A DNA stretch of 64,000 bases from Actinomycetales bacterium (lineage in GTDB: Bacteria; Actinomycetota; Actinomycetes; Actinomycetales; Dermatophilaceae). The stretch covers positions 930,001 through 994,000 of the forward strand of contig JADJVX010000017.1 in assembly GCA_016710385.1 (NCBI GenBank), read 5' to 3'. Position numbers and translations under genes: made by a program. Positions 54,347 through 63,518 of this stretch are shown here, in pieces (within the stretch, counting starts at the first letter, position 1; the number at the start of each line of letters is the position of its first letter). The notes under the pieces were generated by a model. That model had not been told where the DNA came from. It did not search any database and saw nothing but the letters and a program-made list of their open reading frames with translations.

Positions 54347-54535
54347 GGCACCCTCCGCAATCCCCAGGTACGCCGTCACCAGGCGCCCACTGGCAGGTTA
54401 GGTGTGCCTAACGGTCGGCGACCATGACCCATGTGGGTGGTCTCAGGCCGCGGGTGACTAGTCCGTTGGACACGTCCGCGATGGCTTCGCTGCCACAAGG
54501 AGCAGCGGCTGCCCGGCGTGATACAGGGGTGGGGT

Positions 54536-54541
54536 TACCCT
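54536..54541 (+). promoter_or_regulatory. -10 element of the PBP gene (leaderless)
   Basis: TACCCT, 7 bases, then the ATG at 54549. Confidence 0.5.
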
Positions 54542-54548
54542 TGGCCCC

Positions 54549-56918
54549 ATGAATGGACGGTCGACCAACGTCGTCGGCGTGGTCAGCCTTATCGGCGCGT
54601 TCCTCGTGGCATCGGTTGTCATGGGCCTGCTCGGCGCGGGCTTGGCCATGCCCGCTGTGGGTGCCATCGGCGCGAGCGCACGCACCGGTGTCGACCTGTT
54701 CGATTCCTTGCCCAGCGAGTTCACCACGACGCCGCTGTCGGAGCAGTCGGTGATCCTGGCCGCCGACGGCAGCAAGATCGCCACTCCATATGACGAGAAC
54801 CGCATCATCGTGCCGCTGGCGGAGATCGCCCCGATCATGCGTCAGGCGCAGATCGCCATCGAGGACCACCGGTTCTATGAGCACGGCGGGGCCGACCTGC
54901 AGGGCATCCTGCGCGCCTTCATCTCGAACCAGGTGTCCGACGCCACCGGCGGCGGTGGGTCGACGCTCACCCAGCAGTACGTCAAGATCACCTTGCAAGA
55001 GAACGCCCTGCGCGCCGGCGACAAGGCCGGGGCCAAGGCCGCGACCGCCAAGAACTACGCCCGTAAGGTGCAGGAGCTCAAGTACGCCATCCAGCTGGAG
55101 AAGACCCTCACCAAGGACCAAATCCTCGAGGGCTATCTCAACCTCGTCTACTACGGCGACCGGGCCTACGGCGTCGAGGCGGCCGCGCAGCACTACTTCA
55201 GCCACTCGGCCAAGGAGATGTCGATCGCCGAGGCGGCCCTGCTGGCGGGCATCGTGCAGAACCCCGGCACCACCGACCCGATCAACTACCCCGAGAAGGC
55301 CCTGGCCCGGCGCAACGTCGTGCTCGACCGGATGAAGGAACTCGGGGTCATCAAGCCGGCCGATTGGACGGCCGCGCGAGCGTTGAAGATCGCCGACATG
55401 CTCAAGCCCAAGGCGGCAAAGAACTCCTGCATGGCCTCGGAATACCCCTACTTCTGCGACTACGTCCTGGCTTACCTCAAGCTGGAACCTTCGCTCGATG
55501 CAGCGCTGGGCACCGGGGAGGCTGCCCGGCTCCAGGCCATCTATCGCGGCGGGCTGACCATCCAGACGACGATGGACCCCGCGCTCATGAAGATCGCCCG
55601 CGAGGAGATCACCGCGCGAGTGCCGATCGGCAACGACCAGGAGATCGGCTCGGCAGGCGCGGTGATCGACGTCAAGACCGGCGCGGTGAAGGCCACTGCC
55701 CAGAACACCGACTACAACGTCAAACCCTCCAAACCCGGTGAGACCGCGGTCAACTGGGCCGTCGACCAAAAATACGGCGCGAGCATGGGCTTCGGCTTCG
55801 GGTCCACCGCCAAGGCGTTCACGCTCGTCACCGCGCTGGAGGCGGGATACCCCACCACCGCCAGCGTGTATGCCGAGAAGGCCAGCCCCAGCCAGGCGCA
55901 CAAATACACGAGTAAGGACGTGCCCGGCGAGTGCGGCGTCGACGGCGGCGGGTGGTCGGTTCGCAACGACGAGACCGCCGGCGGCGAGGACATGACCCTC
56001 GTCGAGGCCACGGCCCGGTCGATCAACACCGCCTTCGTCGCGCTGGCCGCGCAGGTCGACGTCTGCAAGGTGCGCGAGGCGCAGTGGCGGATGGGCCTGC
56101 ACCGCTCCAACGGTCAGGAAATGCAGCCCTACCCCTCCGCGGTCATCCTCGGCACCGACTCGGTGTCCCCGCTGACGGTGGCTTCCTCCTATCAGACGCT
56201 CGCCAACGACGGGGTCTATTGCCCGCCCACGCCGATCGTGTCGATCAGCAAGGGCGGCAAGGCGCTACCGGTCCCGGCCCTGGGCAGCGCCTGCTCCCGC
56301 CGGGTCGACGCCGACGTGGCACGTGGCGTGACCAGCATCCTCACCAACGTCGTCAAGGGCAGTGGCACCGCCGCTCGCAGTGCGCTCGCCGGTGGCCGCC
56401 CGAGTGCCGGCAAGACCGGCACGACCGACGGCAACAACGAGACGTGGTTCGTCGGCTTCACCCCGCAGCTGTCGACGGCGGTGTGGGTCGGCACGCCCGA
56501 CGACAAGAACAACGCCCGGGTCCTGGACAACGTGCGCCTGGCCGGCCAGTACTACCGCGTTGTCTTCGGCGCGAGCATCGCCGCACCGACCTGGAAGGCG
56601 ATCATGGACCGCGCCCTATCGGGTGTGGCATCGACCCCGTTCCCGGCGGCCAGCGACAAGGTCGTCAACGGTGAGAAGGTCGACGTCCCATCGATCTCCC
56701 GCCGATCGCTCGACGACGCCAAAGCGCTGCTCATCCAGGCGGGCTTCACGCCTCGAGTGGTCCAGACCTTCTCCAACGCCCGGGTCGGTGCCGTCATCGG
56801 GAGTTCGCCGACCGGCACAGCCACCCGAGGGTCGGTGATCAAGATCTTCGTCTCGAAGGGTCCAGACCCCAACCCGGCGACCACGACGGGGGCCCCGAGC
56901 GCGCCGCCGGGCGGCTAA
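54549..56918 (+). CDS. ponA2: Bifunctional class A penicillin-binding protein with PASTA domain
   Basis: 789 residues. One N-terminal helix (residues 8-35), a glycosyltransferase domain with AIEDHRFYEHGGADLQGI and GGSTLTQQYVK, then the transpeptidase with the active Ser in GFGSTAKAFTLV (SxxK), SINTAF (SxN) and GKTGTTDGN (KTG). A single PASTA domain (about 705-775) closes the protein, ending in a Pro/Ala/Thr tail. This is the PonA2 type of mycobacteria. It polymerises and cross-links peptidoglycan. Confidence 0.95.
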   Translation: MNGRSTNVVGVVSLIGAFLVASVVMGLLGAGLAMPAVGAIGASARTGVDLFDSLPSEFTTTPLSEQSVILAADGSKIATPYDENRIIVPLAEIAPIMRQAQIAIEDHRFYEHGGADLQGILRAFISNQVSDATGGGGSTLTQQYVKITLQENALRAGDKAGAKAATAKNYARKVQELKYAIQLEKTLTKDQILEGYLNLVYYGDRAYGVEAAAQHYFSHSAKEMSIAEAALLAGIVQNPGTTDPINYPEKALARRNVVLDRMKELGVIKPADWTAARALKIADMLKPKAAKNSCMASEYPYFCDYVLAYLKLEPSLDAALGTGEAARLQAIYRGGLTIQTTMDPALMKIAREEITARVPIGNDQEIGSAGAVIDVKTGAVKATAQNTDYNVKPSKPGETAVNWAVDQKYGASMGFGFGSTAKAFTLVTALEAGYPTTASVYAEKASPSQAHKYTSKDVPGECGVDGGGWSVRNDETAGGEDMTLVEATARSINTAFVALAAQVDVCKVREAQWRMGLHRSNGQEMQPYPSAVILGTDSVSPLTVASSYQTLANDGVYCPPTPIVSISKGGKALPVPALGSACSRRVDADVARGVTSILTNVVKGSGTAARSALAGGRPSAGKTGTTDGNNETWFVGFTPQLSTAVWVGTPDDKNNARVLDNVRLAGQYYRVVFGASIAAPTWKAIMDRALSGVASTPFPAASDKVVNGEKVDVPSISRRSLDDAKALLIQAGFTPRVVQTFSNARVGAVIGSSPTGTATRGSVIKIFVSKGPDPNPATTTGAPSAPPGG

Positions 56919-56920
56919 GG

Positions 56921-57394
56921 TCAGCTGACCCCTGAGCTGAGTGAGCCGAGTGCGGCGCGCACCGCCGCAGCGACAGCGGCCCCGTCGGCGCGGCCAGCCA
57001 CCCGCGGTTGGAGCGCCTTCATGACCAGCCCGAGCTGCGGCATACCGGTCGCACCCGTCTCGGCGACCGCCTCGGCGACCAGCGCCTCGACCTCGGCCGC
57101 CGTGAGCTGCTGCGGCAGGTAGCGCTCCAGGACCGCGAGCTCGGCCTCCTCGCGGGCGGCCAGCTCGGGGCGGCCGGCCTGCGTGTATGCCGTCGCAGCC
57201 TCCTTGCGCTTCTTGGCCTCCTTGGTGACGACCTTCTGCACCTCGGCGTCGCTCAGCTCGCGCGCGGTCTTGCCGGCGACCTCTTCCATGGTGATGGCAG
57301 CCAGCACCATGCGCAGCGTGCCGGACACGACGGCATCGCGGGCCCGGATCGCGGCGGTGAGGTCGGTGTGGAAGGTCTCCTTCAGGGTGCTCAT
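56921..57394 (-). CDS. GatB/YqeY domain protein
   Basis: 157 residues. The whole protein is one YqeY domain: TLKETFHTDLTAAIRARD, VVTKEAKKRKEAATAYTQAGR, EEAELAVLERYLPQQLTAAE and MPQLGLVMKALQPRVAGRADGAA. It resembles the tRNA-binding tail of GatB, but its free-standing role is not known. It converges on the PBP gene and is divergent from the metallophosphoesterase gene. Confidence 0.95.
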   Translation of the reverse strand: MSTLKETFHTDLTAAIRARDAVVSGTLRMVLAAITMEEVAGKTARELSDAEVQKVVTKEAKKRKEAATAYTQAGRPELAAREEAELAVLERYLPQQLTAAEVEALVAEAVAETGATGMPQLGLVMKALQPRVAGRADGAAVAAAVRAALGSLSSGVS

Positions 57395-57455
57395 CGGTCC
57401 AGTCTCCCAGCAGGTATGCCGTCCGGTCGCCCCAGTTTCCGGCGGCGGGTGCGCT

Positions 57456-57500
57456 GGGTTGTGGGTTGTGGGTTGTGGGTTGTGGGTTGTGGGTTGTGGG
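57456..57500 (+). repeat. (GGGTTGT) tandem repeat, G-quadruplex-forming
   Basis: Six complete GGGTTGT heptamers plus a final GGG, upstream of the metallophosphoesterase gene. Seven G3 runs separated by four-base loops meet the standard intramolecular G-quadruplex rule on the plus strand. Heptamer length makes copy-number slippage likely. The rest of 57395-57594 holds no gene. Confidence 0.9.
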
Positions 57501-57594
57501 TGGTGGTTTGTGGGGTGCCGGGGGCTGGGGGTGGGCGGCTGGGAGGTGAGCGCACGGCATACGGAGTCGTGACGCGGCGTGAAAGACTGGTGGC

Positions 57595-58530
57595 ATGTCT
57601 CCCTTCGCCCGCGCTGCCGTCGGCCTTGCCGCGGCGGGCGCGGCGGGCCTCGGGTATGCCGCGCTGGTGGAACGGAATCTGTTCACCCTGCGGCATCGGT
57701 CGGCGCCGGTCCTGCCGGTCGGCGCGGCGCCGTTGCGAGTGCTGCACCTGACCGACATGCACCTGCTGCCGAGGCAGCGACGCAAGGTCGAGTGGGTCCG
57801 CCAACTCGCCCAGTGGGAGCCGGATCTCGTCGTGAACACCGGCGACAACATCGCCCACCGTGACGCAGTGGCGACGGCAATACGGGCTATGGAGCCGCTT
57901 TTCGGCCTGCCGGGCGTGTTCGTCATGGGGTCCAACGACTATTTCGCACCTCGGCCGAAGAATCCGGCGCTGTATCTGACGCGGCACTACCGGCGGGGGG
58001 TGGGCACCGCACCGGCCCTGCCGACCGACAAGCTGATCGCCGGGCTGTCCGACGCGGGGTGGGTGGAGCTCACCAACGCACGAACTCGGTTGTCGGTCAA
58101 CGGGATTCCGCTTGAGTTCGTCGGCGTCGACGACCCGCATCTAGATCGTGATCGCTACGATGTGGTGGCTGGGCCGGCAGCCGCGGACGCGGCTTTGACG
58201 ATCGGCGTGACCCACGCCCCCTATCAACGGGTGCTCGACGCGATGACGGCCGATGGGGCCGGGCTGGTGATCGCAGGGCACACCCATGGTGGGCAGCTGT
58301 GCGTGCCGTTCATGGGGGCGTTGGTGACCAACTGCGACCTCGACCGCAAGCGAGCGCGAGGGGTGTCGCGCTGGTGGCCAGGAGCCGGTGGAGCGCCGTC
58401 GGGGTCGGCCCCGGCAGACGCGGCATACCTCGCGGTGACGGCTGGCCTCGGCACCTCGCCGATGGCACCGGTGCGCTTCGCGTGTCGCCCCGAAGCGACC
58501 CTGCTGACCTTGCTGCCGCGCGCCGAGTGA
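57595..58530 (+). CDS. Metallophosphoesterase
   Basis: 311 residues. One N-terminal hydrophobic segment (residues 4-22). Metal ligands appear as VLHLTDMHLLP, DLVVNTGDNIAH, VMGSNDYFAP, IGVTHAPYQRV and VIAGHTHGGQLCVP, all calcineurin-like motifs. The GSNDY in place of GNHDY is notable. Membrane-anchored enzymes of this group (YkoQ/YaeI-like) hydrolyse phosphoesters or UDP-sugar precursors at the envelope. It follows the PBP gene as in mycobacteria (Rv3683, from memory). Confidence 0.93.
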   Translation: MSPFARAAVGLAAAGAAGLGYAALVERNLFTLRHRSAPVLPVGAAPLRVLHLTDMHLLPRQRRKVEWVRQLAQWEPDLVVNTGDNIAHRDAVATAIRAMEPLFGLPGVFVMGSNDYFAPRPKNPALYLTRHYRRGVGTAPALPTDKLIAGLSDAGWVELTNARTRLSVNGIPLEFVGVDDPHLDRDRYDVVAGPAAADAALTIGVTHAPYQRVLDAMTADGAGLVIAGHTHGGQLCVPFMGALVTNCDLDRKRARGVSRWWPGAGGAPSGSAPADAAYLAVTAGLGTSPMAPVRFACRPEATLLTLLPRAE

Positions 58531-58605
58531 GCAGCTGCGCCGGCTCACCTCCGCCGGTAGGTGACCGCAGCGCGGGCCGATTGGGTGCCGGTGGTCCCGG
58601 TCGGC

Positions 58606-58611
58606 TATCCT
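58606..58611 (+). promoter_or_regulatory. Possible -10 element of the tRNA-Pro gene
   Basis: TATCCT, 43 bases upstream of the tRNA. No good -35 element, so tentative. Confidence 0.35.
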
Positions 58612-58654
58612 CTCCCCTGCTGCCGTGAACGCCCGTCCAGGTGCTCGCGGGCCA

Positions 58655-58731
<77 letters not shown>

Positions 58732-58741
58732 GCCGGCATAC

Positions 58742-58783
58742 GGGCTCTGACCAGCGGAAAAGCGGTCGGAGCCCTTCTGCTTT
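58742..58783 (+). terminator. Terminator of tRNA-Pro
   Basis: GGGCTC-t-GACC pairs with GGTC-g-GAGCCC, followed by TTCTGCTTT, 11 bases after the tRNA. It is the only hairpin in the window with a good T-rich tail. Bases 58784-58978 show no gene. Confidence 0.85.
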
Positions 58784-58978
58784 CCCGCCCTCCGTCATAA
58801 GTGGGGCATCAGGCGGCGTCGACGGTCGCCACCCAGCCCCCCAAGTCGGTGTGGGTCGCGACCGGCACGATCGAGAGAACTCGCTCCGACGTCCCTGCTG
58901 ACAAGCGCCAGCAGGGACGTCACACCGGCGGTGGCGCTGCAAGCAAGCGAGTACGGGCCGGAGTGCGATCTTCTTGGC

Positions 58979-59470
58979 TTACTCGTCGCCGAGGTCGATT
59001 CCGACTTGGGCGTGGCCACTCGGCCTTTGGATGTGCAAGCCCGGGATGGACTCACCGATCTTGAGGTGGTCGTTGTCCAGAGAGAACAGCGTTGCGCACC
59101 TAGCGGCTTCCGCCAGCGCCACGTGCAGGGCGTCGGCTCCCTTCATGTTGAAGTCGCGGGCGATCTCTGCAGCCCTCACGCCCTCCTGACGGCCTGCCTC
59201 GACGTAGAGGAGGTCAGCCCGCTGGAAGTACTCGATCGCTTTCTGCACCCGGCGAAGTGCTTCCGCTTGGGGGACTCCTTGTGGTGCGCGAAGAGCCGGG
59301 GCGCCGACGACCTCGGCTACCACCAGAGCTGAGGCCACCCCGGTCGTGTGCCCCTGCTGTGCGGCCGAAACCGCCGTCAGCGCAGCTTCGTGGTCCGCTG
59401 CTTCCGGGCCAAGCATGATCGCCACGAAGACGCTCGTGTCGAAGTAGACGCGGGGAGCACTGACCTTCAC
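58979..59470 (-). CDS. PIN-domain (VapC-like) RNase toxin
   Basis: 163 residues, starting at a GTG that overlaps the previous stop (GTGA). The first acidic residue is in VYFDTSVFVAIM, the second in ALVVAEVVGAPAL, the third and fourth in NMKGADALHVALAEAA and TLFSLDNDHLKIG, all in the PIN order, so the catalytic site is complete. PIN toxins cleave RNA and are neutralised by a partner protein. It is cotranscribed with the 250-residue gene upstream, which is the candidate antitoxin. Confidence 0.9.
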   Translation of the reverse strand: MKVSAPRVYFDTSVFVAIMLGPEAADHEAALTAVSAAQQGHTTGVASALVVAEVVGAPALRAPQGVPQAEALRRVQKAIEYFQRADLLYVEAGRQEGVRAAEIARDFNMKGADALHVALAEAARCATLFSLDNDHLKIGESIPGLHIQRPSGHAQVGIDLGDE

Positions 59471-60219
59471 TCGCGGTGCTCCAGGATGTCAGCGACGGTC
59501 ACGCCAGCGGCCGCGACATCGGCGTAGAGCCCGGCCAAGGCCGCGATGTCCATCGGCAGGGGCCTCTCTGCCCTTTCAACATCCAGGATGGTGATCGAGA
59601 CGCGCTGTCCGGCGCCGTTGCGCTGGATCTCCCCAGAGATCATGACCCGATGGCCAACCGCTTCGCGGAGCACCTTCTCAGTCAGGTCTGCTGGGTACAA
59701 GGCGCGGACAGTCTCCCCGGAGTCGAGCGTGAGCCCCAGTGTGCGGCCCCTCCTGGATTGCCACATGTCCACCGTACCGACGACGGTGCCGATAGCTGTT
59801 TCCTTTGGAGCCAGCGCCGCGCCCGCGTGGGCTGTGACTTGACCGTCCAGGGACCGCAGCTGGTCGCTCGCACGCCCCAGGCTGACGCAGGTGACGCCTC
59901 GTCGGCCCACCAACTCGCCGAGCTTGAGTGCCCTCCGCACCATCCGAGGGGTCCAGCGAGATGGTATCCGCGGGGTCCGGCGCAGCTCCTCGATCCCATC
60001 AGCCACGAGGGCGACAGCGCCAATCGCAGACGGATTCAACAGCACCATCGTTGCCGACCCCAGTGTCAACTCGTCCAGTGTCCAGGTCCCAGTCGCGACG
60101 TCGAGTTGGCTCGCGGCTTCCGAGAGCAGAGCGATCGCTGCACCCATCGCCTCGTGCACAGCCTCAGCCGCCACTGCGGCATGATCTCCGCCAACAGAGA
60201 GTCGCAGCCCCTCGGTCAT
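59467..60219 (-). CDS. Large partner protein of the PIN toxin (putative antitoxin)
   Basis: 250 residues from the ATG at 60219, with GAGGAGGTG upstream. The N-terminal half is helical (AAVAAEAVHEAMGAAIALLSEA), the middle has a Trp-Thr-Pro-rich turn, and the C-terminal half has VGTVDMWQSRRGRTLGLTL and GHRVMISGEIQRNGAGQRVSI, which looks like an OB-like beta domain. It ends in MDIAALAGLYADVAAAGVTVADILEHRE, whose last 25 residues could be the toxin-wrapping helix. It is three times the size of typical VapB antitoxins and I recognise no family with certainty. It is coupled to the toxin by GTGA. Confidence 0.7.
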   Translation of the reverse strand: MTEGLRLSVGGDHAAVAAEAVHEAMGAAIALLSEAASQLDVATGTWTLDELTLGSATMVLLNPSAIGAVALVADGIEELRRTPRIPSRWTPRMVRRALKLGELVGRRGVTCVSLGRASDQLRSLDGQVTAHAGAALAPKETAIGTVVGTVDMWQSRRGRTLGLTLDSGETVRALYPADLTEKVLREAVGHRVMISGEIQRNGAGQRVSITILDVERAERPLPMDIAALAGLYADVAAAGVTVADILEHRE

Positions 60220-60818
60220 CGCTTTCACCTCCTCATCAGACGATCTCACGTTAGAAGTGCCCGCCGACAGCGTCGAACCGAAGATCTGTATCGACGGGAG
60301 CTTGAACACGGATGACGGGCGTCCTTTCGAATTTGCCCGACGACTTGGCCCCGCCACCTGGAGTGGCCGTTCTTGGCCCCTTCCCTCCGAACGCGAGATC
60401 ACCTCCGCCGACCCCTGCCCTGTCCGAGCTTGTTGGGGACCTTCTGCTCCGGCGACGGCGTCGACATGATCCGGGAGTCGGTCCGCGCCGCGCTCCAGAA
60501 GCTGGTCGAGTTCGAGACCGTGGGGGTAATCGACGCACAGGACGTACGCAACACGCCCGGCAAGGGTGGGCAGGTCGTGTCCATGGCAGTGGTCGTGGCG
60601 ACTGGAATCGCTGCCGTGGTTCCCGGGAGGTCCTCGGATTGGACGTCGGGGACAGCGAGGACGAAACGTTCTGTCGCAGCTCCCTGCTCAGCCCCAGGCG
60701 CTACTGAACACACGGTAAATTCTGGCACCTACGCCCCTATCGACAGCGGCGAGTAGGGCACCGAGGACCCCCGAAGCCCACCACTGCGCGGGCCTCTGGC
60801 CTCGAGTACGGTCGGGGG
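60220..60818. other. Gene-poor stretch between the PIN locus and the restriction gene
   Basis: No convincing gene. A plus-strand frame from about 60467 to 60756 (MIRESVRAALQKLVEFETVG then VIDAQDVRNTPGKGGQVVS) has plausible composition for part of its length but no ribosome site, and degrades downstream; it might be a remnant of a small gene broken by frameshift. The last 20 bases hold the promoter of the next gene. Confidence 0.4.
60807..60812 (+). promoter_or_regulatory. -10 element of the restriction-like gene (leaderless)
   Basis: TACGGT, 6 bases, then the ATG at 60819; no ribosome site. Confidence 0.45.
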
Positions 60819-61796
60819 ATGGCGACGCTGCGCGACACAGGCTGGTCATACTTCGACGCCATCGTTGCGGCCGCGCCCCTTCGCGAGGTCAATCCGTGGG
60901 TCCGCGTTGGTATCGACGCGGCATACCGGCCGGACTACGAGACGTTGGAGCGCCTGCTGGGCGTCCCCGTCCTGCTCAAGGCGACGTCGCAGTCCGGGGT
61001 GCCCGCGTTGGCCTTGGACGTTTGGGTGGCCTACGAGTTCCGGCGTGCCGGTTTCGACGCCGACCGGGTCTGGCCCCGGGCAAAGGCACCTCGAGTCCTC
61101 CCGCCTGAGATCAAGGACTTCGTAGAGAAGCTGCCGAAGAAGGACCGCGCGGCGCTGTGGTCGCGGATCGCTCGCGGCGTTGGCGGCATGGGGTCGGCCA
61201 ACCTGCTGGGCAAGAACTACGTGAAGCAAGTCGACGTCGTCATGAGTTCGTGGGCCACCGGACCCGAGCTGATGGTCTCGACCAAACGCATGGACTCTTC
61301 CTTCGGCAAGAACGCCGCCAACCGAGTCGAGGAGAGTTACGGAGACGCCAAGAACCTCAGGCTGCGTTACCCCCAGGCCGCGCTCGGCTTCTTCTACTCC
61401 CTCAGCGCGATTGCCCTGGAGAGCGAGGCCGACACGGCCGAGTGGCTCATCGACCTGCTCATCAAGCTCGGCCGGGAAGATGACGCCTACGACGCGGTCG
61501 CCCTCGTGCTGCCTGATCTGACAAAGTCGCAGGAGCCGTCCGACCCCGAGCCCGAAGACGAAGCCGGCCCCATCGACGCCGGGGCCACGGTGACCCTAGA
61601 AGGGGCTTCGGTCGACGGTGCCGCTGAGACGATCGACATCGCCGACATCATCCCCGTGTCGCTCTACCGCGAGGCAGTGCCCGATGATCTCGATCCGGGT
61701 CGCTTCTTCACGGTCATGGTCAACCGAATCCTCGACAACTCCCCGATCAACTTCCACGCCGGGGCCAGAGCCCGTCGACGGGCGCCACTCACCTAG
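60819..61796 (+). CDS. Candidate type II restriction endonuclease (PD-(D/E)XK-like)
   Basis: 325 residues. The region from about residue 120 to 190 has Asp139 in KQVDVVMSSW, Glu150 and Lys156 in GPELMVSTKRM, then SSFGKNAANRVEESYGDAKN and LRLRYPQAALGFFYSL. A strand ending in Asp, followed by a strand with S-x-K and an N-R-x-E-E helix, resembles nuclease cores of several type II restriction enzymes. It faces a DNA methyltransferase gene tail to tail with an 8-base overlap, which is the main argument. The N-terminal domain (residues 1-100) and an acidic linker (about 235-270) are not recognised. I cannot assign a named family. Confidence 0.55.
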   Translation: MATLRDTGWSYFDAIVAAAPLREVNPWVRVGIDAAYRPDYETLERLLGVPVLLKATSQSGVPALALDVWVAYEFRRAGFDADRVWPRAKAPRVLPPEIKDFVEKLPKKDRAALWSRIARGVGGMGSANLLGKNYVKQVDVVMSSWATGPELMVSTKRMDSSFGKNAANRVEESYGDAKNLRLRYPQAALGFFYSLSAIALESEADTAEWLIDLLIKLGREDDAYDAVALVLPDLTKSQEPSDPEPEDEAGPIDAGATVTLEGASVDGAAETIDIADIIPVSLYREAVPDDLDPGRFFTVMVNRILDNSPINFHAGARARRRAPLT

Positions 61797-63432
61797 ACCG
61801 CGACCGGACCATCCGGCGCTCGTGCAAGAGAGCGCGGCTTTCCCTGATCGCAGCCAGATCGTGCCGCGCCCCATCCCACAGTGCCTCGTCGACGACCTCG
61901 GCCGCGTCGAACACCCGCCCTGCCCTGAGGAGGTCACGCACGCGTCGACGCACAGCGCGCAGGGCAGCCTGCCGACTCTCGACGAGCTCCGGCGAGGGCA
62001 TCGGCCACCGGTCGGCTTCACGTGGCTCGAGCTTCAGGACTCCCCCGCCATATGACCGGCCAACGAGCTCGGCCCCCAGGAGGCTCACGCTGTTGAGCGA
62101 GGCCAGCGACAGCAGGTCGCGCCCCAACACCCGGTGCTCGCTTTTGAGGTAGAGACCGTGCACGGAGTTGAGGTGATGCACCCCGACACGATTGGTGCAC
62201 AGTCGCGCGGCGTCGGCATTCATGTAGGTCAACAACAGGTCCGCGGGGCGCAGATACGGCACGCGCCACCACGGGTTCCGGACGCGGCACTTGTATGCCG
62301 TCTCGACTCCGGTCTTTTCGCCCGCCGCGATGTACCTCAGGGCGGCCCTCGACGGCGTTCCCGCAGGTCGGAAGAGCCATGTGGCCGACCCTTCGCGGTC
62401 GAGTGCCTCCAAGCCCTGGCTAGTCAGTGACAGGCCGCGCAAGTGACGGCTACCCGGAGGGGAGAGTCTGACGACGTCCCCCCCGTGCAGACCCAGCCGA
62501 CGGAAGTCGTCCCCCCGCAGCGTGAAGTACTTGTTGTTCCCCGTGACCATCCCCAGCGTTGTGTCCCCCCACGCCAACAAGGGCACGTAGTCGCCCGAGC
62601 CGACCGCACCGGCATACGCGCTCGAAGCTTCCTCATCGAGCAAAGCACCGGACCAGCGCTCGCCACGGACCGGGCTCCAGCGCCGCACATCCGTCTCGAC
62701 GAGGGCCGACAACGTCTCACCGTTTCGAGTCTGCAACAGCTCGCAATGACCCGTCGGGCCCTCGCCGCGGCCTTCGGCCATCAGGAGGACCACATCCTCC
62801 ATGACTCCCGGGAAGATGCGTTCGGTAAAGAGCACCAGACGTACCCGGCCGAAGCCACGCATGAGGAACTCGCGCACGGGAGCGGCGTAGTTGACCGTGA
62901 GCATCTCTGCTGGGAGGACAAGGCCGAGACGTCCCCCCGGCCGCACATGGAGCGCGGAGTGAACGGTGAAAGCTGCCCAGCTACTGGCCAGGCTCGTCAA
63001 CGACACCCCGGCGCGCAGCGCTGCCCGTTGGGCTGCGGCTCGCGACTCCCCGGAGAAGGCTTGGTACCGGACATACGGGGGATTGCCAATGACGGCGTCG
63101 TATGCCGCCTCGGGCTCGCGCCGGAGAAAATCGCCGACCGCGATGCTCGCCTCGAAGCCCTGCCGGCTGAGGAGGTTGAGCGCGGTGTCGGCCGAATGCT
63201 TGTGCAGCTCAGCGCCGTTCAGCCGGCCGGGCAGGCCCGAGGGCGCGCCCAGGATGTCGAGGCGTCGACCTGCCTCGAGCAAGAAGGCCGCCTCGCCACA
63301 TGAGGGCTCCAAGACGCGATCAGAAGGGGAACGGACCGCCCACTCCGTGACGTAGCGAGCCACCAGCTCGGGTGTGAAGAAGGCCCCGCGCGCCTTCCGG
63401 AGCTCCGGAGAATCGCTGGGGTGCAGGGCCAT
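61789..63432 (-). CDS. Gamma-class DNA N6-adenine methyltransferase
   Basis: 547 residues. Motif order X-I-IV is that of the gamma class: ARGAFFTPELVARYVTEW (X), RVLEPSCGEAAFLLEAG (I), VIGNPPYVRYQAF (IV, NPPY). The C-terminal 250 residues form the target-recognition region, with LEPREADRWPMPSP near the end as in M.TaqI/Eco57I-like enzymes. It should methylate adenine and protect host DNA from the convergent candidate nuclease. The gene begins 86 bases from a divergent small nuclease-like gene. Confidence 0.92.
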   Translation of the reverse strand: MALHPSDSPELRKARGAFFTPELVARYVTEWAVRSPSDRVLEPSCGEAAFLLEAGRRLDILGAPSGLPGRLNGAELHKHSADTALNLLSRQGFEASIAVGDFLRREPEAAYDAVIGNPPYVRYQAFSGESRAAAQRAALRAGVSLTSLASSWAAFTVHSALHVRPGGRLGLVLPAEMLTVNYAAPVREFLMRGFGRVRLVLFTERIFPGVMEDVVLLMAEGRGEGPTGHCELLQTRNGETLSALVETDVRRWSPVRGERWSGALLDEEASSAYAGAVGSGDYVPLLAWGDTTLGMVTGNNKYFTLRGDDFRRLGLHGGDVVRLSPPGSRHLRGLSLTSQGLEALDREGSATWLFRPAGTPSRAALRYIAAGEKTGVETAYKCRVRNPWWRVPYLRPADLLLTYMNADAARLCTNRVGVHHLNSVHGLYLKSEHRVLGRDLLSLASLNSVSLLGAELVGRSYGGGVLKLEPREADRWPMPSPELVESRQAALRAVRRRVRDLLRAGRVFDAAEVVDEALWDGARHDLAAIRESRALLHERRMVRSRSR

Positions 63433-63518
63433 GGGCTCATCCTGCCGCAGGCGACTGACAACACCCGGAACGGTCGCCAGTGAGTCGCTGAGGCGTGATC
63501 TTCGTGCAGGATCGAGGG

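Noticed and set aside
57391..58140. A minus-strand frame reading Thr-Thr-His-Asn-Pro-Gln-Pro repeats
   Set aside because: The peptide is a by-product of the GGGTTGT repeat and lies over the real metallophosphoesterase gene.
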